NCBI GenBank assembly: GCA_038198445.1
Contig: JBBPZZ010000186.1
Span: forward strand, 1 to 51,461
Length of the DNA: 51,461 nucleotides
Origin: JACDDK01 sp038198445
Lineage (GTDB): Bacteria; Actinomycetota; Rubrobacteria; Rubrobacterales; Rubrobacteraceae
Direction of reading: 5' to 3'
The notes under the pieces were generated by a model. It saw only the letters and a program-made list of their open reading frames with translations, did no database searches and was not told the origin of the DNA. A program made the position numbers and the translations under genes. Shown here piece after piece: positions 9,178 to 17,156 of the stretch. Within the stretch, counting starts at the first letter, position 1. The number at the start of each line of letters is the position of its first letter.

Positions 9178-9963
9178 CTAACTTCCCGTGAACTTCGCCG
9201 CGCGCTTCTCGAAGAAGGCCGCGACACCCTCCTTGTGGTCGCTCGTATAGCCGCAGAACGTCTGTCCCTCGGCTTCGGCTTCGAGCGCCGTCTTTAGGTC
9301 GCTCTCGAAACTGGCGTACAGGCTCTGTTTCATCTTCCCGAGCGCCCGCGTCGGCATCGCGGCCAGGCGTTCCGCGAGCGCGGCTGCTTCATCCGCGAGA
9401 GCGTCGTCGGGAACGACCCTGTTAACCAGCCCGATCCTGTACGCTTCCTCCGCCTCGACCGGCTCTCCGAGCATGCTCATCTCCATTGCGCGCCCGAGAC
9501 CGACGATACGCGGCAAGAAGAACGAGACCCCGGCGTCGGGCATCAGCCCGATCTTGATGAACGCCACGGAGAACTTCGCGCTTTCGGCGGCGATACGCAG
9601 GTCGCAGGCCAGAGCAACTCCCATCCCGGCACCGTAGACCGGACCATGCAGCGCCCCGATGATCGGCTTCTCCAGCGAGGCCATGCGCGTGACGAGGCGG
9701 CTGTAAGTCTCCTGTAGATAAGCTCCCAGGTCCGGGTCTCCGTCGCTACTCTCTATGACCTGGGCGAGGTCCGCCCCGGCGGAGAAGCCGCGGCCCTCAC
9801 CCCGGATGACGACGCACCGGATCCCGTCGTCATCCGCGACGACATCCAGCGCCTCCCGGATCTCCTCGTGCATCCGGCCGTCGAAAGCGTTGAGCACCTT
9901 CGGACGGTTTAGCGAGATGTTCGCCACGCCGCCGTCCTTCTCGAATAGGATAGTCTCGTACAA
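9178..9963 (-). CDS. Enoyl-CoA hydratase/isomerase family protein, PaaG-like
   Basis: Crotonase-fold protein of 261 residues. The oxyanion-hole region is present (GFSAGADL and GPVYGAGMG), but both glutamates of true enoyl-CoA hydratases are missing: the GGGCE position reads GAGMG and the FPE position reads FIKIG. Instead an Asp occurs in LMPDAG, the pattern seen in PaaG-type isomerases (epoxyphenylacetyl-CoA or delta3-delta2 enoyl-CoA isomerases). An isomerase rather than a hydratase is therefore the better call. The C-terminal phrase KEGVAAFFEKRAAKF is standard for the family. It sits 14 bases upstream of the acyl-CoA ligase on the same strand and probably acts on a CoA ester made by it; no other paa genes were seen in the window. 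Confidence 0.85.
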   Translation of the reverse strand: MYETILFEKDGGVANISLNRPKVLNAFDGRMHEEIREALDVVADDDGIRCVVIRGEGRGFSAGADLAQVIESSDGDPDLGAYLQETYSRLVTRMASLEKPIIGALHGPVYGAGMGVALACDLRIAAESAKFSVAFIKIGLMPDAGVSFFLPRIVGLGRAMEMSMLGEPVEAEEAYRIGLVNRVVPDDALADEAAALAERLAAMPTRALGKMKQSLYASFESDLKTALEAEAEGQTFCGYTSDHKEGVAAFFEKRAAKFTGS

Positions 9964-10076
9964 TTTTGCGTCTCCTTTCCCAAAGACCCAAACTACATGA
10001 TAGCGCTCTCTCGCGGCAAGACTACCCTCGTCTTCTTATGTCACGTTAGTCAGCGCAAGTCTTGCGTCAGACGCTG

Positions 10077-12050
10077 CTACAGCTCTCGCGCCAGTTCCGC
10101 GAACCGTTCCAGAGACTCGGGGTTGCTCATGGAATCCTTGCTGGCGGCGTCCTCGGGTGGCGTGCCGGAGAGGATCTTTTTTACCGGGACCTCCAGCTTC
10201 TTGCCGTTGAGGGTCTTGGGTATCTCTGGAACCGCGAAGATATCGTTCGGGACGTGCCGGGGCGAACACTCCTCGCGGATGCGACCGTTTATACGCTTCT
10301 TGAGGGCGTCATCGAGATCTACGCCCTCGCGCAGTACGACGAAGAGCGGCATGTAGGCTTTGTCTTTCGTCTGGACGTCGACGACCAGGCTCTCCTGGAC
10401 TTCGTCTATCTTCTCGACGGCGGAGTAGATCTCCGCCGTACCCATCCTGACGCCGCCGCGGTTTATGGTGGAGTCGGAGCGTCCATAGATGACGCATGAT
10501 CCGTTTGGCTTAATGAGGATCCAATCACCATGCCGCCACACGCCCGGATACATGTCGAAGTAACTCTCCCGATACCGCTCTCCGCCCTCGTCGTTCCAGA
10601 AGTAGATCGGCATCGAGGGCATGGGCTCGGTGATGACGAGCTCCCCCACCTCGTTCGCCAGCGGCGACCCGTCCGGCCCGAACGCCATGACGCTAGCGCC
10701 CAGTGACCGCGCCTGAAGCTCCCCGGTACGCACCGGCAGCAGCGGCACACCGCCCACGAATGCCGTGCAGAGGTCCGTACCGCCACTGGTCGAGAAGAGC
10801 CAGAGATCCTTATCGACGTGCTCGTAGACCCAATCGAAGCCCTCCGGAGGCAAGGGTGAGCCGGTGGAGCCGATGGCTTTCAGCCGGCTCAGGTCGTAGT
10901 TCTTGCCCGGTTCTATCCCGGCCTTCATACAGGACGTTATGTAGCTCGCGCTGGTCCCGAACACGGTCATGCCGCTCTCCTCGGCGAACTTCCATACGAC
11001 GTTCATGTCTGGATGGCCGGGGTTTCCGTCGTAGAGGAGGGCGGTAGCCCCGGCGAGCAGGCTCGCGGCCACGACGTTCCACATCATCCAGCCCGTGGTC
11101 GTGAACCAGAAGAATCGGTCCTCCGACGAGAGGTTCATGTGCAGGGTGATCTTTTTGAGGTGCTCTATCAAGATGCCGCCCTGACTCTGCACTATCGGCT
11201 TGGGCAACCCCGTCGTCCCCGATGAGTACAGCACCCACAAAGGATGGTCGAACGGCACCTGCTCGAACGTCAGCTCCGCTCCCTCGTTGGAGGCGAGCAA
11301 CTCGTCCCAGAACACCACGTTTTCGAGGCTGCTCGTATCCGGCGCATCGTTCAGGTAAGGGAGGACGATGGTCTTCTGGAGGCTTGGGATCTCACCCTGT
11401 AGCCTCTGCACCACCTGTGACCGGTCGTAGTCCTTGCCGCCGTAGCGGTAGCCATCCACCGCGATGAGTACCTTCGGCTCTATCTGCTTGAACCGGTCCA
11501 CGACGCTCCCGACGCCGAAGTCCGGGGAGCAACTCGACCATATAGCCCCCAGAGAGGAGCAGGCGAGCAAGGCTATCATGGCCTCCGGCAGGTTCGGGAT
11601 GTAGGCCACCACCCGGTCGCCGCGCTCGACGCCCATCTCCCTGAGGCCCGCTGCCAGGGCTGCCGTCTTGTCGCGCAGTTCGTCCCAACTCATCCCGGAG
11701 AGCGGACGGATCTCGGACTGGGATATGATCGCGGGCTCACCCTCACGCGCCTTGAGGAAGACGTGCTCGGCGTAGTTCAACTCGGCCCCGGTAAACCACT
11801 CCGCTCCGGGCATCCGGCGCTTAGGCAGGACCTCTTCATAGGGCTTCGACGCCTTAACGCAGCAGAACTCCCACACGGAAGCCCAGAACCCTTCGAGGTC
11901 CGTCACGGACCACTCCCACAACTCATCGTAACTACCGAAGTCGTGGCTTTTCTCCTCCCGGAGCCACGTCATGTAGCGGGTGATATTCGCGTTCGCCTTA
12001 AACTCTTCGGAGGGCTCCCAGAGGAGCGTCCCCTCGGCTGTCTCGGTCAT
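10077..12050 (-). CDS. Acetoacetyl-CoA synthetase
   Basis: Acetoacetate-CoA ligase of 657 residues, matching this family in length and in its long N-terminal cap (WEWSVTDLEGFWASVWEFC, then AEWFTGAELNYAEH). The adenylate-forming loop reads LYSSGTTGLPKPIV and the A-motif near residue 370 reads FGTSASYI; the C-terminal lysine motif is PKTLNGKKLEVPVKKIL. It activates acetoacetate with ATP and CoA in the cytosol. The ATG at 12050 is chosen since GAGAGG lies seven bases upstream; a GTG two codons earlier is weaker. Placed 56 bases after 3-hydroxybutyrate dehydrogenase on the same strand, it completes a two-step route from 3-hydroxybutyrate to acetoacetyl-CoA, which the thiolases in this window could cleave. 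Confidence 0.95.
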   Translation of the reverse strand: MTETAEGTLLWEPSEEFKANANITRYMTWLREEKSHDFGSYDELWEWSVTDLEGFWASVWEFCCVKASKPYEEVLPKRRMPGAEWFTGAELNYAEHVFLKAREGEPAIISQSEIRPLSGMSWDELRDKTAALAAGLREMGVERGDRVVAYIPNLPEAMIALLACSSLGAIWSSCSPDFGVGSVVDRFKQIEPKVLIAVDGYRYGGKDYDRSQVVQRLQGEIPSLQKTIVLPYLNDAPDTSSLENVVFWDELLASNEGAELTFEQVPFDHPLWVLYSSGTTGLPKPIVQSQGGILIEHLKKITLHMNLSSEDRFFWFTTTGWMMWNVVAASLLAGATALLYDGNPGHPDMNVVWKFAEESGMTVFGTSASYITSCMKAGIEPGKNYDLSRLKAIGSTGSPLPPEGFDWVYEHVDKDLWLFSTSGGTDLCTAFVGGVPLLPVRTGELQARSLGASVMAFGPDGSPLANEVGELVITEPMPSMPIYFWNDEGGERYRESYFDMYPGVWRHGDWILIKPNGSCVIYGRSDSTINRGGVRMGTAEIYSAVEKIDEVQESLVVDVQTKDKAYMPLFVVLREGVDLDDALKKRINGRIREECSPRHVPNDIFAVPEIPKTLNGKKLEVPVKKILSGTPPEDAASKDSMSNPESLERFAELAREL

Positions 12051-12106
12051 GCCCACACCTCTCTTTATCTAGTTCGCGTCCGGAGCCTGAAAGTGCGTCG
12101 CCTGGA

Positions 12107-12895
12107 TCACCACTGGGCCGTTGCCCCGCCGTCTATGGTCAGGGCGGCGCCGCTGATGAACGAAGCCTCGGGCGTGCAGAGGAACGCCACGAACTCGGCC
12201 ACCTCTTCGGGCTCGACGAGACGCTTTATCGCCGGGCTGGTGAGCATCACCTTCTCTATGACCTCGCTCTCCGAGATCCCGCGCGTCTTTGCCTGGTCGG
12301 AGATCTGACCCTCCACCAACGGCGTCCTTACGTACGCCGGGCAGATGCAGTTGGACGTAACGCCCTTCGGGCCACCTTCGAGCGCGATGACCTTCGAGAG
12401 GCCTTCGAGGCCGTGCTTCGCGGAGATGTAGGCCGCCTTGAACGGCGATGCCCTCAGGCCATGCACCGACGAGATGTTGACGACGCGCCCCCACTCCTTC
12501 GCGTACATCCCCGGCAGCGCCTTTTGAACGATCCTGAACGGCGCTTCGAGCATTATCCGCAGGATCGACGAGAACTTCTCCGGCGAGAACTCCTCGATAG
12601 GCGCGACGTGCTGTATCCCCGCGTTGTTGACGACGATGTCCGCGTCGACTTCGAGCCCGTCGAGCGCCGCGTAATCGGAGAGGTCGGTCTGAACGGCCTT
12701 GCCGCCGATGCCATTAGCGACCTCTCTTGCGGCATCTCCGTTCAGGTCCAGAACCGTGACGGCGGCCCCCGCGCGGGCCAGCCTCTCGGCGCACGCCTTA
12801 CCTATACCGCTTGCCGCCCCCGTCACCAACGCGCTCCGCCCCGTCAGGTCCACGTTAACGGCGGACCGCCCGGACATGATGTTGGTTTCGTTCAT
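12107..12895 (-). CDS. 3-hydroxybutyrate dehydrogenase (SDR family)
   Basis: Short-chain dehydrogenase of 262 residues. The nucleotide-binding turn is TGAASGIGKA, with Asp after strand 2 (VLDLNG) indicating NAD. NNAGIQHVAPIEEF is the diagnostic phrase of D-3-hydroxybutyrate dehydrogenases, and the catalytic Ser-Tyr-Lys set is in NISSVHG and YISAKHG. It ends with the usual SGAALTIDGGATAQW. The ATG at 12895 is used because AAGGGGG precedes it; the frame is open to 12988 but without a site. It heads a minus-strand group with acetoacetyl-CoA synthetase, the PaaG-like isomerase, an acyl-CoA ligase and an alcohol dehydrogenase. The job is oxidation of 3-hydroxybutyrate, from ketone bodies or polyhydroxybutyrate monomers, to acetoacetate. 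Confidence 0.93.
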   Translation of the reverse strand: MNETNIMSGRSAVNVDLTGRSALVTGAASGIGKACAERLARAGAAVTVLDLNGDAAREVANGIGGKAVQTDLSDYAALDGLEVDADIVVNNAGIQHVAPIEEFSPEKFSSILRIMLEAPFRIVQKALPGMYAKEWGRVVNISSVHGLRASPFKAAYISAKHGLEGLSKVIALEGGPKGVTSNCICPAYVRTPLVEGQISDQAKTRGISESEVIEKVMLTSPAIKRLVEPEEVAEFVAFLCTPEASFISGAALTIDGGATAQW

Positions 12896-13043
12896 GATCC
12901 CCCTTCCACTCGCAGGAGTTTCTCTCTCTGTTTCCCACTCGTTACCCTGACAAACATTAACATCACTGGCTAAGATCCTGTCCCGCAATTCTCCATGAAT
13001 TTGCCGTCCTTTCCGATAAGATCCTCAGTTCCTTCACCGGGTT

Positions 13044-13649
13044 TCAGACCCCGGCAAGAGCCTCCTCGACGAAGTGCAGCCGGTCGTTGCCCCAGAACAT
13101 CTCTTCACCCACGAAGAAGGCGGGAGCGCCGAATGCGCCGCGCTCCACGGCCTCGGTGGTCGAGCTCTTCAACGCTTCCTTTGCCTCCGGCGCGGCTCCA
13201 CCCGCCAGCGCCTCATCCGGGTCGAGACCGATACGACGGGCGACCTCGGAGATGGGGCCGTCCTCGTCGCCCTCCTCCAGTCCTTTCGGCGCCCCACCCT
13301 CTTGCCAGTAGAGTCTGAACGCTTCCCCGGTGAACGCTTCGAGCTCTCCCCTCTCCTTGCAGAACATGGCGACCCGCATCGTCTTCAAGGTGCGGAACGG
13401 GAAGGGCCTGGGGAAGTCGATCGGCAACCCGTAGTGCTCCGCCCAGCGGTGGATGTCCTTGTATTGATAGCGGCCCTTTGCCTCGACCTCTATCGGAGCC
13501 TGGTTCCCGGAGGCTTTATGCACCGCCCCGAGCAGCATCGGCCGCAACACCAACTCCGCCCCAAGCTCCTCGCAGATGCGCTCGATCTCACCTCGCGCCA
13601 GATACGAATACGGACTCACCAGATCGTAGAAAAACTCAACCCGCTTCAA
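13044..13649 (-). CDS. DsbA-fold 2-hydroxychromene-2-carboxylate isomerase-like protein
   Basis: Thioredoxin-fold protein of 201 residues, family of 2-hydroxychromene-2-carboxylate isomerases (kappa-class GST relatives). The N-terminal motif FFYDLVSPYSYLA carries the active-site Ser-Pro-Tyr-Ser in place of a CxxC pair, and the C-terminal cis-Pro loop reads GAFGAPAFFVGEEMFWGNDRL, both typical. A glutathione- or mycothiol-dependent isomerase or oxidoreductase is expected; actinobacteria often use other thiols, so the cofactor is open. The start is a TTG at 13649 with AAGGAG five bases upstream; a further TTG at 13682 is less likely. It ends about 150 bases from the 3-hydroxybutyrate dehydrogenase start and has no obvious functional link to it. 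Confidence 0.88.
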   Translation of the reverse strand: MKRVEFFYDLVSPYSYLARGEIERICEELGAELVLRPMLLGAVHKASGNQAPIEVEAKGRYQYKDIHRWAEHYGLPIDFPRPFPFRTLKTMRVAMFCKERGELEAFTGEAFRLYWQEGGAPKGLEEGDEDGPISEVARRIGLDPDEALAGGAAPEAKEALKSSTTEAVERGAFGAPAFFVGEEMFWGNDRLHFVEEALAGV

Positions 13650-13733
13650 ACCGACTCCTTCTCTCCTGTTCCTCCATCTCAACGGTACACCAATGCCGGA
13701 CCCTACGCCGGAAATAAAAAATCTCGCAGGTCC

Positions 13734-13762
13734 TTGACACAGATCAATCCATACCCTACAGT
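13734..13762 (+). promoter_or_regulatory. Sigma-70-type promoter upstream of the TauE/SafE gene
   Basis: TTGACA (13734-13739) and TACAGT (13757-13762) lie 17 bases apart on the plus strand. Initiation near 13769 leaves a leader of about 68 bases before the ATG at 13837. This leader is AT-rich and carries the direct repeat TAGACAA at 13788 and 13806 (18 bases apart), which could bind a regulator. The motif is seen; its use is inferred. Confidence 0.6.
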
Positions 13763-13836
13763 TTCGTCGTCATATTCATTAAATTGATAGACAATGTGAT
13801 ATTAGTAGACAAAGTTGCCATAGAAAGGATTTTGAC

Positions 13837-14718
13837 ATGAGGAGTCTGGTTGTACTGGCGATTGTTGGTCTTATCGCCCAATTGGTGGATGGGTCTTTGG
13901 GGATGGCGTATGGGGTTACGTCGACTACTCTGTTATTGGCGGTTGGGATCACGCCGGCGCTCGCGTCGGCGAGCGTACATATCGCGGAGGTTGGTACGAC
14001 GCTGGCGTCCGGGCTCTCGCACTGGAGGTTCGGCAACGTGGACTGGAGCAAGGTGGGCTGGATGGCGATACCGGGTGGTGTCGGTGCTTTCGTGGGCGCC
14101 GTGGTGCTCAGTTCGGTCATCTCGGCGGAGGCCGCCGCGCCTCTGGTGGCGGTCTTCCTCTTCGGTCTCGGCGTCTACATCCTGGCCCGCTTCGCGTTCG
14201 ACCGGGCTGGGACTTTGATCAACGACCGGCGCATCCCGCGGAGGTTCCTCGCGCCGCTGGGTTTGGTGGCGGGCTTCCTGGATGCGGTCGGTGGTGGCGG
14301 GTGGGGGCCGATCTCGACCCCGACCCTCCTCTCTTCCCGGCGTATGGAGCCGCGCAAGGTGGTCGGCACCGTGGACACCAGTGAGTTCGTCGTCGCCCTC
14401 TCCGCCAGCGCCGGGTTCCTACTCACCCTAAGCTTCGCCGACGTGCCCTGGGGTGTAGTGGGCGCACTCCTCGGCGGCGGCATCGTCGCGGCGCCCATCG
14501 CGGCCTGGGTCGTACGGCACCTGAACTCTCGCGTCCTCGGGACGGCGGTCGGCGGCTTCATCCTGCTGACCAACTCCAAGACCTTCCTCGGAGCCGTGGG
14601 CCTCGACACCAGCCTAAACCTGCTGGTCTATGTCGCCATCCTGATCGTCTGGTTCACCGCCCTCTACTTCGCCGTCCGGTCCCTGCGCCGCGACCAGAAG
14701 CTGGTCCTCGAGGTCTGA
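13837..14718 (+). CDS. TauE/SafE family sulfite/sulfonate exporter-like membrane protein
   Basis: Polytopic membrane protein of 293 residues, TauE/SafE (DUF81) family. Two homologous halves are visible: the first opens with LAIVGLIAQLVDGSLGMAYG and GITPALASASVH, the second with PLGLVAGFLDAVGGGGWGP and a VGTVDTSEF phrase. About eight hydrophobic helices. Members are proposed to export sulfite, sulfoacetate or related organosulfur anions across the plasma membrane. The ribosome binding site is AAAGGA seven bases before the ATG. It is the first gene behind the promoter at 13734-13762 and is followed at 80 bases by a sulfatase-fold hydrolase and then APS kinase, which supports a sulfur-related role, although the substrate is not determined by sequence. 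Confidence 0.88.
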   Translation: MRSLVVLAIVGLIAQLVDGSLGMAYGVTSTTLLLAVGITPALASASVHIAEVGTTLASGLSHWRFGNVDWSKVGWMAIPGGVGAFVGAVVLSSVISAEAAAPLVAVFLFGLGVYILARFAFDRAGTLINDRRIPRRFLAPLGLVAGFLDAVGGGGWGPISTPTLLSSRRMEPRKVVGTVDTSEFVVALSASAGFLLTLSFADVPWGVVGALLGGGIVAAPIAAWVVRHLNSRVLGTAVGGFILLTNSKTFLGAVGLDTSLNLLVYVAILIVWFTALYFAVRSLRRDQKLVLEV

Positions 14719-14797
14719 TCCAAAAGACGATTTCCAACAGAGACAGCAAGAGCACAACGATAAAAATGTACATCCGTGTAGATCAGGAAGGAGAGAA

Positions 14798-16231
14798 ATG
14801 AACAATCGTCCTAATGTGGTGGTGATCGTGGCGGACACGTTCCGCAGGGACCATCTGGGAGTTTACGGAAACTCGTTTATCCGGACGCCGTATCTGGATG
14901 AGTTCGCGCGGCAGTCGGTAGTCTTCGACGAGCATAAGATTTCTTCCTTCCCCACCATGCCCGCCCGCGCGGACATACTGACGGGCACGTTCTCGTATTC
15001 GCACATGGGTTGGGAGCCGATGCCGAGGCATCTGATGACCTTGCCGGAGGTACTCTCGAAAGCCGGGTACACGACGATGCGCATCGTGGACACGCCGTTC
15101 TTCATCCGCAACGGCTTCGGCTACGATCGGGGCTTCGACGACTTCGTTTGGGTGCGGGGCCAGGGTGACGATACCCGGCCGCACGAGCGGACCGACGCGC
15201 GCTCGACGTGGCGCTCGGAGGAGGACCGGATGGTCGCCCGCACGATGACCGAGGCCGAGCGGTGGCTGGAGCGGCACTACGACGAGCAGTTCTTCCTCTA
15301 CGTAGATACCTGGGACCCGCACGAGCCCTGGGACGCGCCGGACTATTACACCGCCAAATACAGGGAAGGGTACGACGGGGAGCAGATCTACCCGGCCTAC
15401 GGCAACTGGAAGAATGCTGGCCTAAAGAAAGACGACGTGGACCTCGGCCACGCCACCTACTGCGGCGAGGTCACGATGGTGGACTTCTGGATCGGGCGCC
15501 TCCTCGGCAAGCTCGACGCCCTGGGCCTCCGGGAGAACACGCTGGTCTTCTTCACCTCCGACCACGGCTTCTACTTCGGGGAGCACGACTACTTCGGCAA
15601 GGCCGAGTGGGTCCACGACCCGGAGGCGTCCATCTCGCGGGACTCTTCGCTGCCGGAGTGGCTGGCCGACTCCTGGCTCCTGACCATCGAGCGCTCCCCG
15701 CTGTACCGTGAGCTAACGAATGTCCCCCTGATGGTCCGGGGGCCGGGGCTGGAGCCTGGAAGAAGCTCCGCGATGACCACCGCCCCGGACATCGCGCCGA
15801 CCATCCTGGAGCTAACGGGTCTCGGAGGAGCGCCGGCCACGATGGCGGGCGAGTCGTTCGGCGACGTGCTCGCGGGGACGAAAGACGAGCACCGGCCGTT
15901 CGTGGTCAGCTCGTGGCCGCTATATCTGGCGGAGGGTGAGATCACGCACGCCGTAGACTCCAAGGCGCGCAGAATCGCCAACTACATGCCCATAACCGTC
16001 ACGACCCGCGAGCGGTCCCTCATCCTCGGCGGACCGGATGACGAGCCGGAGATCTACGACCTCGTGAACGACCCCGGCGAGCAGACCAACGCCTGGGACG
16101 ATCTGGGCCACGAGGGCGAGACACTCTGCGAGCATACCCTCGCCTTCCTGGAGCGCATCGGCACGCCGGAGACGTACCTGGCTCCTCGCCGCCAGGCGCT
16201 CGAAAGCTGGCGGAATATGGTCCGTGGCTAG
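14798..16231 (+). CDS. Sulfatase-fold hydrolase (alkaline phosphatase superfamily), Thr at nucleophile position
   Basis: A 477-residue enzyme of the sulfatase/alkaline phosphatase superfamily. N-terminal metal-site phrase VADTFRRDHLGVYG and the later metal motif FFTSDHGFYFGEHDYFGK are intact. The nucleophile region reads SSFPTMPARADILTG: where FGly-type sulfatases have Cys or Ser in C/S-x-P-x-R, this protein has Thr53. Thr is a known nucleophile in other members of the superfamily such as nucleotide pyrophosphatases/phosphodiesterases, so this may be a phosphodiesterase or phosphonate/sulfate ester hydrolase that needs no formylglycine maturation. No signal peptide, so cytosolic. AGGAGAG precedes the ATG. 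Neighbours (TauE/SafE, APS kinase) favour a sulfate ester substrate; the Thr argues for caution. Confidence 0.85.
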   Translation: MNNRPNVVVIVADTFRRDHLGVYGNSFIRTPYLDEFARQSVVFDEHKISSFPTMPARADILTGTFSYSHMGWEPMPRHLMTLPEVLSKAGYTTMRIVDTPFFIRNGFGYDRGFDDFVWVRGQGDDTRPHERTDARSTWRSEEDRMVARTMTEAERWLERHYDEQFFLYVDTWDPHEPWDAPDYYTAKYREGYDGEQIYPAYGNWKNAGLKKDDVDLGHATYCGEVTMVDFWIGRLLGKLDALGLRENTLVFFTSDHGFYFGEHDYFGKAEWVHDPEASISRDSSLPEWLADSWLLTIERSPLYRELTNVPLMVRGPGLEPGRSSAMTTAPDIAPTILELTGLGGAPATMAGESFGDVLAGTKDEHRPFVVSSWPLYLAEGEITHAVDSKARRIANYMPITVTTRERSLILGGPDDEPEIYDLVNDPGEQTNAWDDLGHEGETLCEHTLAFLERIGTPETYLAPRRQALESWRNMVRG

Positions 16232-16469
16232 AGTCTCAGAGAACATTTCCACGAAACATAGGAACGAAGGCGCGGTAGATGCCCGGCGGGTGAGATCTTC
16301 CGCCTCTGAGTTCGGCCGTCCCGAGGTCGTCGAAGCGCCAACACCTGAGATCCGAAAGCGTTGACCCGGCGCGCCATTTCCGAACCGGGCCGGCTGTTGC
16401 TATCATTAGCCACCCTGGAGGAAATACTGCAGTGGGTCATCGATAATGGATTTCTTGAGAGGAGTTGGC

Positions 16470-17039
16470 ATGGAGAATGGACGCGGGTTCACCCTTTGGT
16501 TTACGGGGCTTTCCGGAGCCGGGAAGACGACCATCGCGGAGATCGTGGAGAGGGAGTTGCGGGAGAGAGAACGTCCGGTGGAGGTGCTCGACGGTGACAT
16601 CGTGCGGACGAACCTCTCTAAGGGGCTAACTTTCAGCCGGGAAGACCGGAATGTAAACGTGCTACGGATCGGGTTCGTGGCGAACCTTCTGACCCGTAAC
16701 GGGGTCGGAGTGATCGTGTCGGCCATCTCGCCGTACAAGGAGGCCCGCGACCAGGTGCGCCGTAGGATCATCGACTTCGTCGAGGTCTTCGTGGATGCTC
16801 CGCTGGAAGTCTGCGCCGAGCGGGACGTGAAAGGCCTTTATAAAAAGGCGTTCGCCGGGGAGATCAAGGAGTTCACCGGCGTCTCCGACCCATACGAGGC
16901 GCCCGCCGCCCCGGACCTCGTCCTCAAGACCAACGAGGAGGAGCCCGAAGATAGCGCCCGCAGGGTTATCGAGAAGCTGGAGTTCTTCGGGTACCTGCCA
17001 CCGGCGCAGGACGCGGAGTACAACTGGAGCAATCAATAG
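16470..17039 (+). CDS. cysC: Adenylylsulfate kinase (APS kinase)
   Basis: APS kinase of 189 residues; phosphorylates adenosine 5'-phosphosulfate at the 3' position to give PAPS. The P-loop is GLSGAGKTT, followed by LDGDIVRTNLSKGLTFSREDR, the APS-binding region of the family. The VFVDAPLEVCAERDVKGLYKKA segment and GVSDPYEAP near the C-terminus are standard. The ATG at 16470 has GAGAGGAG upstream; an in-frame ATG at 16446 lacks one. ATP sulfurylase and PAPS reductase genes were not seen here. The gene lies between the sulfatase-fold hydrolase and the ChrA transporter on the same strand. A PAPS-using sulfotransferase-like gene is encoded at 27156, so PAPS may serve sulfonation as well as assimilation. 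Confidence 0.95.
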   Translation: MENGRGFTLWFTGLSGAGKTTIAEIVERELRERERPVEVLDGDIVRTNLSKGLTFSREDRNVNVLRIGFVANLLTRNGVGVIVSAISPYKEARDQVRRRIIDFVEVFVDAPLEVCAERDVKGLYKKAFAGEIKEFTGVSDPYEAPAAPDLVLKTNEEEPEDSARRVIEKLEFFGYLPPAQDAEYNWSNQ

Positions 17040-17156
17040 CGCGGCCCCAAACCGACCTCGCCGGTGACCCGTAGACCTGGAATCCTGGAAGTAGAGTCAG
17101 CGGCGTATGGGTGATCTCCAGCAGCTCGGTCTCACTCTGAAAGCTGGACGGTCCTC

